Positions 1-5,102 of a stretch of DNA of 5,102 nt are shown one piece after another. Location of the stretch: positions 1 to 5,102 of the forward strand of contig JAWLHA010000135.1 of NCBI GenBank assembly GCA_041690535.1, read 5' to 3'. The position numbers and the translations under genes are program-made. Numbering within the stretch: position 1 is the first letter of the stretch; each line of letters starts with the position of its first letter. A model generated the notes under the pieces. The model did no database searches, was not told the origin of the DNA, and worked only from the letters and a program-made list of their open reading frames with translations. Origin of the DNA: JAWLHA01 sp041690535 (GTDB lineage Bacteria > Pseudomonadota > Gammaproteobacteria > Thiohalomonadales > Thiohalomonadaceae).

Positions 1-94
1 GTGAATACGTCCCTGTACGCTCGACGGCCGCGTCCATGCGGCCGACGACCTGCTTTCAAGGACTTACGTCGCTCTTGGGTGAGTATGCGTTCAC
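1..94 (+). repeat. Palindromic intergenic repeat unit, copy A
   Basis: This unit begins GTGAATACGT and ends ATGCGTTCAC, so its two ends are imperfect inverted repeats of each other (GTGAA.../...TTCAC). It contains a hairpin with arms 21-31 and 38-48 and a 6-nt loop GTCCAT, broken by a single A-A mismatch (24 against 45). Over the first 90 positions it differs from the copy starting at 2613 at 6 places. Its right end, GTGAGTATGCGTTCAC, is the exact reverse complement of 2549-2564. No protein is credible here. Because the window starts on its first base, the true left boundary cannot be seen. Confidence 0.8.
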
Positions 95-212
95 CCTGCA
101 GGGCCGGGGGAGGTCACGGCGGAATGTGGGGAAATTTCTGCAGCACCCGAACAGATCAACGGAAGCTAGTCGACCGCAGACCTGTTCATTGATTGGCGGC
201 CGGAACGGCCCG

Positions 213-282
213 GGGTGGATAAGCGCAGCGCATCCACCATTCACGGCGGCAAATCCGGTGGATGCGCTGCGCTTATCCACCC
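213..282. repeat. REP-like palindromic element, copy 1
   Basis: The arms 213-238 and 257-282 are a perfect 26-bp inverted repeat around an 18-nt spacer (239-256). Each arm is itself partly palindromic (GGTGGAT...ATCCACC around GCGCAGCGC). The right side continues to CCCTAC, matching the GTAGGG at the left end of the second copy at 5043-5048. The spacer shares a CGGCGNCNAAT-like core with the spacer of that copy, so the whole unit appears to have a common origin. It sits about 125 bp past the stop of the minus-strand kinase, so the hairpin could act on the 3' end of that transcript. That role is inferred. Confidence 0.85.
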
Positions 283-406
283 TACCTGCCTGGTGTCCTG
301 CGGCTTGGGGTGCGTGGGATTTGCCCGTTCGGTGCGCCAGGGGGCACGCGAGAGCTGTCCGGGCGTCCGCAAGTGGGCGGCTGTGAGAGGTGTGGTTACA
401 CCACTG

Positions 407-2458
407 TCACTGATCCCGGTCCACGGACCCCAGGGTAAACCAGAAGGTTGCCCCCCGGTCGGGGAGACTCTCGGCCCAGATACGGCCGCCGTGGCGGTGG
501 ATGATGCGCTGCACGGTAGCCAGGCCGATGCCGCTGCCCTCGTATTCACAATGGCGGTGGAGCCGCTGGAAGGGCTGGAAGAGGTTGCGGACATACCTGG
601 GGTCGAAGCCGATCCCGTTGTCCCGAACGAAGAACGCCCGCTCGTCGCCCTGCTCCTCGACACCGAATTCGATAATGGTCGTCTCCTGCTCGTGGCTGAA
701 CTTCCAGGCGTTGCCGAGGAGGTTGGCCAGCACGGAGTGCAGCAGGGTGGCGTCCCCCTCGGCGACCAGGTCGGGCGCAACGACGAACTGATAACGGCGC
801 TCGGGGGAGGTGGCAGCCAGCTCCTGGATTATTTCACTGGCCATGGCCGTGAGTTCGACCCGCTCCTGTTTGGGTCGCGCACGCATGGTACGCGAGAGTT
901 TGAGCAGGTCGTCGATGAGCTTGCTCATCCGCTCCGTGGAGCTGCGGATGCGTTTCAGATAGTCCTTCGCGGTGTCGTCCAGCTGTGAACCGCAATCCTC
1001 CCGCAACGCCTCGCCGAAGCCATTGATCGCACGCAACGGCGCCCGCAGGTCGTGAGAGACCGAATAGCTGAAGGCTTCGAGCTCGCGGTTGACCAGGGTG
1101 AGCTCTTCGGTTCGCTTGGCCACCACCTGCTCCAGGTGATGGCGATAGCGCTGCAGTTCCTGCTCCGCCTGCTTGCGTTCGGTGATGTCCCGGAAGACGC
1201 CGAGCAGCAACTCTTGATCCTCCAACTGAAGTAGTGTGGCGTGGATCTCCACCTGCATCACCTCTCCATCCTTGCGGATCAACGGGCGCTCGGTATGGAC
1301 GCTTCTTTGCGACCGGATGTCGCCAAAGTCGGCCTTTATCCCTGCCGTCTCGGACTCGGGGTGAAGTTCCCAGGCGTGCATTCTCACCAGCTCGGCCTCG
1401 CTATAGCCGGAGATTGCCTGAAAACGGGGGTTGGCCTCACGAAGCCGGCCCCCCGGCTCGGCAAGGACAATGCCGTCGCTGGCGGTTTCGATGACCGCCC
1501 GGTACTTGTGCTCGGACTCCTGAAGCGCGCGTTCGACCTCTATGCGCTGGCTAATCTCCTGCTCCAACTCCGCATTGCGCACCTGGAGTTCGAAGGTCTT
1601 CTCCTCAATGGCGGCATCCAGCCCAAGCTTGTACAGCCGATCACGATGGAAGACCGCGAGCAACGCCAGAAGGAGCGCGCCTCCCACCGTCCAGATGAGC
1701 ACGCGGCCGAAGGTACCCACCTGCACGGCGGGGGTTCGGGGAGCCATGGTGAGCAACCAGGCGTTATCACCCACGCTCACCGCTGCCGTTCGCGCCTCGT
1801 CGGAGGCCGAGAGGTCCTCTCCCCAGAAGTGGTGTCCGTTTCGGTCGTGAAGCTGAATGCGATAGTACGGTTCCAGGTGGGAGAGGTCTTCGTGCACTGC
1901 AGCGCCTATCTTGATCGCCCCTTGCGCCAGCCCCATGAACCGTTCCCCCTTGAAGAGGGGTACCCGTACCACGACGGCCATATGGCCGCTGAGGATTTGG
2001 TGGGGATTGTCGACGGTGGTGTGGCGGTTGAGGATGGCCAGTTCTATGAAGTCTGCCGACGGGTGCTTTGTCAGATCCAGGCCAACGGCTTTTGTATGGC
2101 GCTCGAGGGGGTGGATGTGGCGGATGATGCGGTTTGTGTCCGCGAAGCTCACACCGTCCAGAGCGGGATGGTGGTCCATCAGGTTGGCGCCGAACTCATC
2201 GAAGGCCTGCGAAGGGGGAAGACCGCTCTCGTGCGTGAGCATGAACGTCCCGAGATCCTCCACCGCCTGAATGCGGATGGCCATGCTGCGGGTGATCTGC
2301 CGCTGGGTCTCTTCTACGGCAGCGGCAAGGTGTCTCTCTTCCTCTTGCTGCAGCTCGTGGCGGTGGAAGCGGTCCAGCAGGAAGAGGACCGCAACGCCAC
2401 CGGCAAACAGCGACAGCAGAATCAGGCGGTGGAACCACGGATTCGTCCTGATGGGCAT
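407..2458 (-). CDS. CHASE-PAS sensor histidine kinase
   Basis: This 683-residue membrane-bound sensor kinase should autophosphorylate on histidine and pass the phosphate to a response regulator that is not in this window. A first membrane helix spans about residues 11-29. A periplasmic segment, about 30-250, resembles a CHASE domain (IRHIHPLERHTKAVGLDL followed by a VRVPLFKGERFMG region). A second helix spans about 252-270, and a charged, probably coiled-coil linker about 280-315. A PAS domain follows at about 314-430, ending FRDITERKQAE. The HisKA H-box SVSHDLRAPLRAI has His469. HATPase_c shows the N-box NLLGNAWKFS (Asn583), DNGIGFDP (Asp613), LFQPFQRLH and GSGIGLA, so all catalytic boxes are intact. 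The H-box and F-box wording resembles kinases related to bacteriophytochromes, but no GAF or PHY domain is present. A TGA directly precedes the ATG in frame, so no longer start is possible. The ligand is unknown. Confidence 0.95.
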   Translation of the reverse strand: MPIRTNPWFHRLILLSLFAGGVAVLFLLDRFHRHELQQEEERHLAAAVEETQRQITRSMAIRIQAVEDLGTFMLTHESGLPPSQAFDEFGANLMDHHPALDGVSFADTNRIIRHIHPLERHTKAVGLDLTKHPSADFIELAILNRHTTVDNPHQILSGHMAVVVRVPLFKGERFMGLAQGAIKIGAAVHEDLSHLEPYYRIQLHDRNGHHFWGEDLSASDEARTAAVSVGDNAWLLTMAPRTPAVQVGTFGRVLIWTVGGALLLALLAVFHRDRLYKLGLDAAIEEKTFELQVRNAELEQEISQRIEVERALQESEHKYRAVIETASDGIVLAEPGGRLREANPRFQAISGYSEAELVRMHAWELHPESETAGIKADFGDIRSQRSVHTERPLIRKDGEVMQVEIHATLLQLEDQELLLGVFRDITERKQAEQELQRYRHHLEQVVAKRTEELTLVNRELEAFSYSVSHDLRAPLRAINGFGEALREDCGSQLDDTAKDYLKRIRSSTERMSKLIDDLLKLSRTMRARPKQERVELTAMASEIIQELAATSPERRYQFVVAPDLVAEGDATLLHSVLANLLGNAWKFSHEQETTIIEFGVEEQGDERAFFVRDNGIGFDPRYVRNLFQPFQRLHRHCEYEGSGIGLATVQRIIHRHGGRIWAESLPDRGATFWFTLGSVDRDQ

Positions 2459-2478
2459 TCAGATTGCGTTTTCCCGAT

Positions 2479-2484
2479 CTCCTT
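2479..2484 (-). promoter_or_regulatory. Shine-Dalgarno-like AAGGAG unusually far from the kinase start
   Basis: A strong AAGGAG motif lies upstream of the kinase on the minus strand, but 20 nt separate it from the ATG, well beyond the usual 5-10. The in-frame TGA immediately before the ATG rules out a nearer start in the same frame. Either the site is a chance match or initiation is inefficient or depends on RNA folding. Confidence 0.35.
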
Positions 2485-2534
2485 ATCTGATTTCAGAGAC
2501 TAACACAGGGGTGCAGTGGTTGATAACTGAGGAC

Positions 2535-2548
2535 AGGCTCGGTTCGGG
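2535..2548 (+). repeat. 14-bp direct repeat, left flank of composite element
   Basis: AGGCTCGGTTCGGG occurs here and again, identically, at 2705-2718, exactly 170 bp apart and bracketing the palindromic element. The arrangement is what a target-site duplication from insertion would leave. If the element's right end is taken as 2706, the duplication is 12 bp rather than 14. Confidence 0.75.
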
Positions 2549-2580
2549 GTGAACGCATACTCACATTACGGCCGTGCTGT

Positions 2581-2686
2581 GAGCGATGTAAGTCCTTGAA
2601 AGCAGGTACGCTGTGAACACATCCCTGTACGCTCGACGGCCGCGTCCATGCGGCCGTCGACCTGCTTTCAAGGACTTACATCGCTC
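2581..2686. repeat. Perfect 26-bp inverted repeat around a 54-nt spacer
   Basis: The arms are 2581-2606 and 2661-2686 (inner ends ...AAGCAGG and CCTGCTT...). The spacer 2607-2660 contains an 11-bp hairpin with arms 2633-2643 and 2650-2660 and loop GTCCAT. Transcribed from either strand, this would fold into a long stem with a nested stem-loop. It lies between the DksA-like gene and the kinase, both on the minus strand, so it could weaken or end read-through between them. Confidence 0.85.
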
Positions 2687-2704
2687 TTGGGTAAGTATGC
2701 CTTG
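2613..2704 (+). repeat. Palindromic intergenic repeat unit, copy B
   Basis: This is the direct copy of the unit at 1-94, matching 84 of the first 90 positions. The central hairpin is perfectly paired here, whereas copy A has one mismatch. The right end diverges: copy A ends ATGCGTTCAC and this copy reads ATGCCTTGAG, running into the 14-bp direct repeat. Confidence 0.85.
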
Positions 2705-2718
2705 AGGCTCGGTTCGGG
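2705..2718 (+). repeat. 14-bp direct repeat, right flank of composite element
   Basis: This is the second perfect copy of AGGCTCGGTTCGGG. The matching copy is at 2535-2548. The identity stops sharply on both sides (preceding base C against G, following base G against C). Confidence 0.75.
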
Positions 2719-2743
2719 CAGCGCCGCGCGCTCTCCCCGGATT

Positions 2744-2759
2744 CCGCTGCGCTCAGCGG
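2744..2759. terminator. Small hairpin overlapping the DksA-like stop codon
   Basis: CCGCTG and CAGCGG form a 6-bp stem with loop CGCT, covering the TGA of the minus-strand gene. No T-run follows on the minus strand, so intrinsic termination is doubtful. It may simply stabilise the mRNA 3' end or be a minor repeat. Confidence 0.25.
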
Positions 2760-3091
2760 GTCTCGGATTTGTTGGCGCAGTCGATACAGTAGGGGGTCGC
2801 GGGCTCGACCTCCAGGCGCTTGGGGGCAATCTCCTCGCCGCAGGACTGGCAAAGGCCGTAGTCGCCCTCCTCAATGCGGCGCAGAGCCGCCTCGATGCGC
2901 TGCAGCTCCGACTTGCGGCGCCGCTCCGCCTCGCGCAGCATCGCCTGGGACTGGATAGCTTCGAAGCGTGACAGCCGCCCGAGCCGATTGTCCTCCAGTT
3001 CGTTGCCGTCGTTCCCGTCCGCCGCCGCGATGAGCGAGTCGCGGTAACTCAACAGGCGCAACCGAAAGGATGCGAGATCGTTCGTTCCCAT
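2753..3091 (-). CDS. DksA/TraR-family C4 zinc-finger protein
   Basis: This is a 112-residue protein of the DksA/TraR family, whose studied members bind the secondary channel of RNA polymerase and adjust promoter response, often with ppGpp. The C-terminal zinc finger is complete: C81-x2-C84-x17-C102-x2-C105. Residues about 5-75 are mostly charged and helical, fitting the family coiled coil. The segment ELEDNRLGRLSRFEA (31-45) matches the conserved turn region of short DksA-like proteins and carries an acidic residue (Asp34) near the presumed tip. It is shorter than E. coli DksA (151) and longer than TraR (about 73), so it is more likely a DksA paralogue than the main housekeeping copy. No clear ribosome site precedes the ATG. 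A TATGCT lies only a few bases upstream of it and could be a -10 for a leaderless message, but that is weak. The cyclase gene is divergent. Confidence 0.9.
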   Translation of the reverse strand: MGTNDLASFRLRLLSYRDSLIAAADGNDGNELEDNRLGRLSRFEAIQSQAMLREAERRRKSELQRIEAALRRIEEGDYGLCQSCGEEIAPKRLEVEPATPYCIDCANKSETR

Positions 3092-3150
3092 GAGCCAAGC
3101 ATAGCGGTTCCCACCGCCCCCTGCCCGGGCCCCGGGTCACCCGCAGAATG

Positions 3151-3174
3151 GGGTGAGCGCAGCGAAAAACCACC
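3151..3174. repeat. Decayed REP-like half element
   Basis: GGGTGAGCGCAGCG followed by a short A-run and CCACC resembles one arm of the palindromes at 213-238 and 5046-5071: it shares AGCGCAGCG and the GGTG...CACC ends (3152-3155 with 3171-3174). The inner palindrome is lost and there is no second arm. It lies in the divergent region between the DksA-like and cyclase genes. Confidence 0.4.
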
Positions 3175-3222
3175 GTTACCCGACCTGCCAGAACCGCGGC
3201 CGGCCCCCCGGCAGGATTCATC

Positions 3223-3228
3223 TATACT
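3223..3228 (+). promoter_or_regulatory. Possible -10 box for the diguanylate cyclase
   Basis: TATACT matches the sigma-70 -10 consensus at 5 of 6 bases and lies in a locally AT-richer patch 90 bp before the chosen start codon. No good -35 is found about 17 bp upstream, where the sequence is CCGGCC-rich, so an activator or a different sigma factor would be needed. Its position argues against any start codon upstream of it. Confidence 0.35.
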
Positions 3229-3317
3229 CAAAGCGGTCGTTCAAATCGCCCTGGCGGAAAGAGGGCCAGGCCTCCCACGCCAACCGTGCAAATGGACTCT
3301 GGCCCCCCTCAAATCAC

Positions 3318-5000
3318 ATGGAAAATGCCGATCCCGAACACTGTCGTCTACTGGACGCGATCCTTGCCGCCTCGCCGGACATGTTCCTGCTGCTCGATCG
3401 CGAGCTGCGCTGCATCTATGCCAGCCCCAGCTTGTTGGCGACGTTCGGCAAGGCGGCCGGTGAACTGCGGGGATGTCGCTGGAGGGAGATCGACTTTGCT
3501 GCCGGCTATGAGCGCATCGATCAGGACCTCGTCAAGACCCTAAGCGACAGTTGCCCCCGGCGCGGCGAGCTCACCTCGCCCATCCTCGGAAAGGTGTTCG
3601 AATACCGGCTGCAACACGCCCAGTACGGCGGAGAGCCCGCGGCGGTGGTCCATCTGCGGGACATCACCGAGCAGAAGGAGATCCAAAGCGCCCGGGAGGA
3701 GAGCTACAAACTGTTCCGTACCGTGCTGGAGAACATCCCGGCGGTCACCTCCATTCAGAGCCTTGCCGACGGCAGGCTGCTCTACGTCAGCCCCCAGAGC
3801 AAACTGGTGCTCGGCTACACCCCCGAGGAGCTGGTCGGCAGGCAGGCCGACGAACTCTACTACAGCCCCGACGACGGCGCGCGCGTTCAGGGCATCGTGA
3901 AGCAGGGAGGGGAGGGGCGCAACGTGGAGTTGCGGCTGCGCCGCGCCGGCGGTGAGCCGGTGTGGGTGAAGAGCTCCATCAAGGCCCTCTCTTACGGCGG
4001 CGGTCCTGCGGCGCTGGTGGCCTGGTACGACATCGACGGCTGGAAACAGGCCGAGGCCCAGCGTCGGCGCACCGGAGAGCTGCTGCACGCCATCATCGAC
4101 AACATCCCGGTGATGATCACCGCCTACGGCGAGCACGGCGAGATTGAGCTCGCCAACAGCGAGCTGGAGCGGCTCACCGGCTGGAGCGCGGAGGAGGTGG
4201 AAGACATCCACGGCCTGCTCGGCAAGATCTATCCCAGCCCGGAGGCGCGCGAGGAGGCGACACTGCACCTGCGCGAAGGCACCGGCTGGAAGGACCTGCG
4301 CTTCATGAACCGAAATGACCAAGAGTTGGAGAGCTCCTGGGCGGGGGTGCGGCTCTCCGACGGCACGCGCCTGGGGATCGGCATCGACATTACCGAACGC
4401 AAGCGCGTGGAGCGCGAGGCCATTCGCGCCAAGGAGATGGAGGCGCGGCTGCACTACAAGGCCAACTACGATGCCCTCACCGGGCTGCCCAACCGCAACC
4501 TCTTCTACGAACGCGCCCAGCATGCGTTGGTGAAGGCGCGCCGCGAAGGCAAGCTCGTCGCCTTTCTGTTCCTCGACCTGGACGGCTTCAAGGCCATCAA
4601 CGACAACCACGGCCACGCCGCCGGCGACCAGCTCCTCTCCCACGCCGCCCGGCGCCTGATCCGCCACGTGCGTGAGAGCGATACCGTGGCCCGCCTGGGC
4701 GGCGACGAATTTCTTATCCTGCTGGAAGGGCTCGCCATCCCCGAGCATGCCGCAGTGGTGGCCCAGCAGATCATCGAGGCCATGGCCGAACCCATCACCG
4801 TGGATGGGCGCGAGGTGGGGGTTACCAGCAGCATCGGCATCGCCCTCTACCCCCTCCACGGGGACGACGTCAACACCCTGCTGGTCCACTCTGATCACGC
4901 CATGTACAAGGCCAAGTCCGCCGGGAAAAACGCCTTCCGCTTCTACCGCCGCGACTTCCGCCCCGCCGCTGGTGACGACAGCCCCAGCCTGCGGGTATGA
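3318..5000 (+). CDS. Three-PAS diguanylate cyclase (GGDEF)
   Basis: This 560-residue protein should make cyclic di-GMP from two GTP. It has no signal peptide or membrane helix, so it is likely cytosolic. Three PAS domains lie at about 10-122 (ending HLRDITEQKE), 132-247 and 255-362 (ending GIDITERKRVE), followed by a short helix and the GGDEF domain at about 380-545. The domain has DALTGLPNR (385-393), DLDGFK with metal-binding Asp420, and an intact GGDEF at 461-465. The inhibitory I-site RESD (452-455) is five residues upstream, so product feedback is expected. No EAL domain follows. The open frame extends back to a GTG at 3153, but that stretch has no domain character, begins in a decayed repeat and precedes the possible -10 box. 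The ATG at 3318 is therefore chosen, although no clear ribosome site precedes it. The PAS ligands or cofactors cannot be read from the sequence. Confidence 0.93.
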   Translation: MENADPEHCRLLDAILAASPDMFLLLDRELRCIYASPSLLATFGKAAGELRGCRWREIDFAAGYERIDQDLVKTLSDSCPRRGELTSPILGKVFEYRLQHAQYGGEPAAVVHLRDITEQKEIQSAREESYKLFRTVLENIPAVTSIQSLADGRLLYVSPQSKLVLGYTPEELVGRQADELYYSPDDGARVQGIVKQGGEGRNVELRLRRAGGEPVWVKSSIKALSYGGGPAALVAWYDIDGWKQAEAQRRRTGELLHAIIDNIPVMITAYGEHGEIELANSELERLTGWSAEEVEDIHGLLGKIYPSPEAREEATLHLREGTGWKDLRFMNRNDQELESSWAGVRLSDGTRLGIGIDITERKRVEREAIRAKEMEARLHYKANYDALTGLPNRNLFYERAQHALVKARREGKLVAFLFLDLDGFKAINDNHGHAAGDQLLSHAARRLIRHVRESDTVARLGGDEFLILLEGLAIPEHAAVVAQQIIEAMAEPITVDGREVGVTSSIGIALYPLHGDDVNTLLVHSDHAMYKAKSAGKNAFRFYRRDFRPAAGDDSPSLRV

Positions 5001-5043
5001 GCCCCTAGAGCACCGAACAGATAAATCCGACGCGCCCAACATG

Positions 5044-5102
5044 TAGGGTGGATAAGCGCAGCGCATCCACCGTGCGGCGTCGAATTGGTGGATGCGCTGC
5101 GC
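5044..5102. repeat. REP-like palindromic element, copy 2 (cut by window edge)
   Basis: TAGGG and the arm 5046-5071 are followed by a 15-nt spacer (5072-5086) and the first 16 bases of the opposite arm (5087-5102), where the window ends. The arm is identical over 26 bp to that at 213-238. It begins 43 bp after the cyclase stop codon, so as RNA it would form a strong hairpin at the 3' end of that message. Confidence 0.85.

Larger units (their letters stand above)
1..406. other. Non-coding region downstream of the histidine kinase
   Basis: No convincing gene lies in these 406 bases. Open frames here run through the repeats and have no recognisable protein features. The region holds repeat copy A (1-94), the REP-like element (213-282) and otherwise unremarkable sequence. 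A weak 5-bp hairpin, GGTGT/ACACC with loop GGTT, sits at 389-402, just past the 3' end of the minus-strand kinase. It has no T-tract, so it is not called as a terminator. Confidence 0.6.
2549..2704. mobile_element. MITE-like composite palindromic element
   Basis: This 156-bp stretch lies between two perfect 14-bp direct repeats and has no coding capacity. Its left end GTGAACGCATACTCAC and right end GTAAGTATGCCTTG are imperfect inverted repeats (the core GCATACTCAC against GCATACTTAC matches 9 of 10). Inside, 2581-2606 and 2661-2686 form a perfect 26-bp inverted repeat, enclosing a second hairpin at 2633-2660. It consists of a partial inverted unit (2549-2606), a 6-nt junction TACGCT, then a direct unit from 2613 that matches copy A at 1-94. 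The absence of a transposase suggests a non-autonomous element, moved in trans if it is mobile at all. Mobility is inferred. Confidence 0.6.

Noticed and set aside
142..159. Similarity between AGCACCCGAACAGATCAA here and AGCACCGAACAGATAAA at 5008-5024, both upstream of a REP-like element
   Set aside because: Only about 15 matched bases with a gap, at different distances from the repeats (about 54 and 21 bp); chance or a remote shared origin cannot be separated.
36..386. Small open frames at 36-386 and 2648-2971 that share an N-terminus beginning MRP(T/S)TCFQGLTSLLG
   Set aside because: The shared peptide comes from the palindromic DNA repeat (copies A and B). The rest of the two translations is unrelated, so neither is a gene family.
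389..402. Hairpin GGTGT/ACACC as a terminator for the kinase
   Set aside because: The stem is only 5 bp and no T-run follows on the minus strand.
1241..2503. 420-codon open frame on the plus strand opposite the kinase
   Set aside because: It is antisense to a gene with all histidine-kinase motifs, its translation shows no recognisable domain, and long antisense open frames are expected in GC-rich DNA.
3153..3317. N-terminal extension of the cyclase from a GTG at 3153
   Set aside because: It starts inside a decayed repeat, lies across a probable -10 box and has no domain character; the first PAS domain begins just after the ATG at 3318.
3540..5066. 508-codon open frame on the minus strand opposite the cyclase
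   Set aside because: It is antisense to a gene with intact GGDEF motifs, has a low-complexity V/G/A/L-rich translation, and shows no domain.

Overview
The window looks like a chromosomal segment from a GC-rich, free-living proteobacterium, most likely a gammaproteobacterium. That assignment is an inference from the protein style (CHASE/PAS signalling proteins, a DksA-type C4 zinc-finger protein) and from short palindromic intergenic repeats of a kind common in that class. No rRNA, tRNA, CRISPR array, transposase or phage gene is visible.

Layout: positions 1-406 are non-coding and hold a 94-bp palindromic unit at the left edge (1-94) and a REP-like 26-bp inverted repeat (213-282). A membrane sensor histidine kinase (CHASE-PAS-HisKA-HATPase_c) lies on the minus strand at 407-2458. 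Positions 2459-2752 are intergenic and hold a composite palindromic element (about 2549-2704) related to the unit at 1-94. It is flanked by a perfect 14-bp direct repeat and looks like a small non-autonomous (MITE-like) insertion. A short DksA/TraR-family protein follows on the minus strand (2753-3091). A divergent intergenic region (3092-3317) carries a decayed REP-like sequence and a possible -10 box. A soluble three-PAS diguanylate cyclase with intact GGDEF and RxxD I-site is on the plus strand (3318-5000). A second REP-like element begins at 5044 and runs off the right edge.

Functionally the three genes are regulatory: an orphan histidine kinase with no response regulator in view, an RNA-polymerase-binding DksA-like factor, and a c-di-GMP synthase. 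They do not form one operon: the kinase and the DksA-like gene point the same way but are separated by the insertion-like element, and the cyclase is divergent. A shared pathway is possible but not shown by the sequence. The most unusual material is in the repeats, especially the composite palindrome with its flanking direct repeats.
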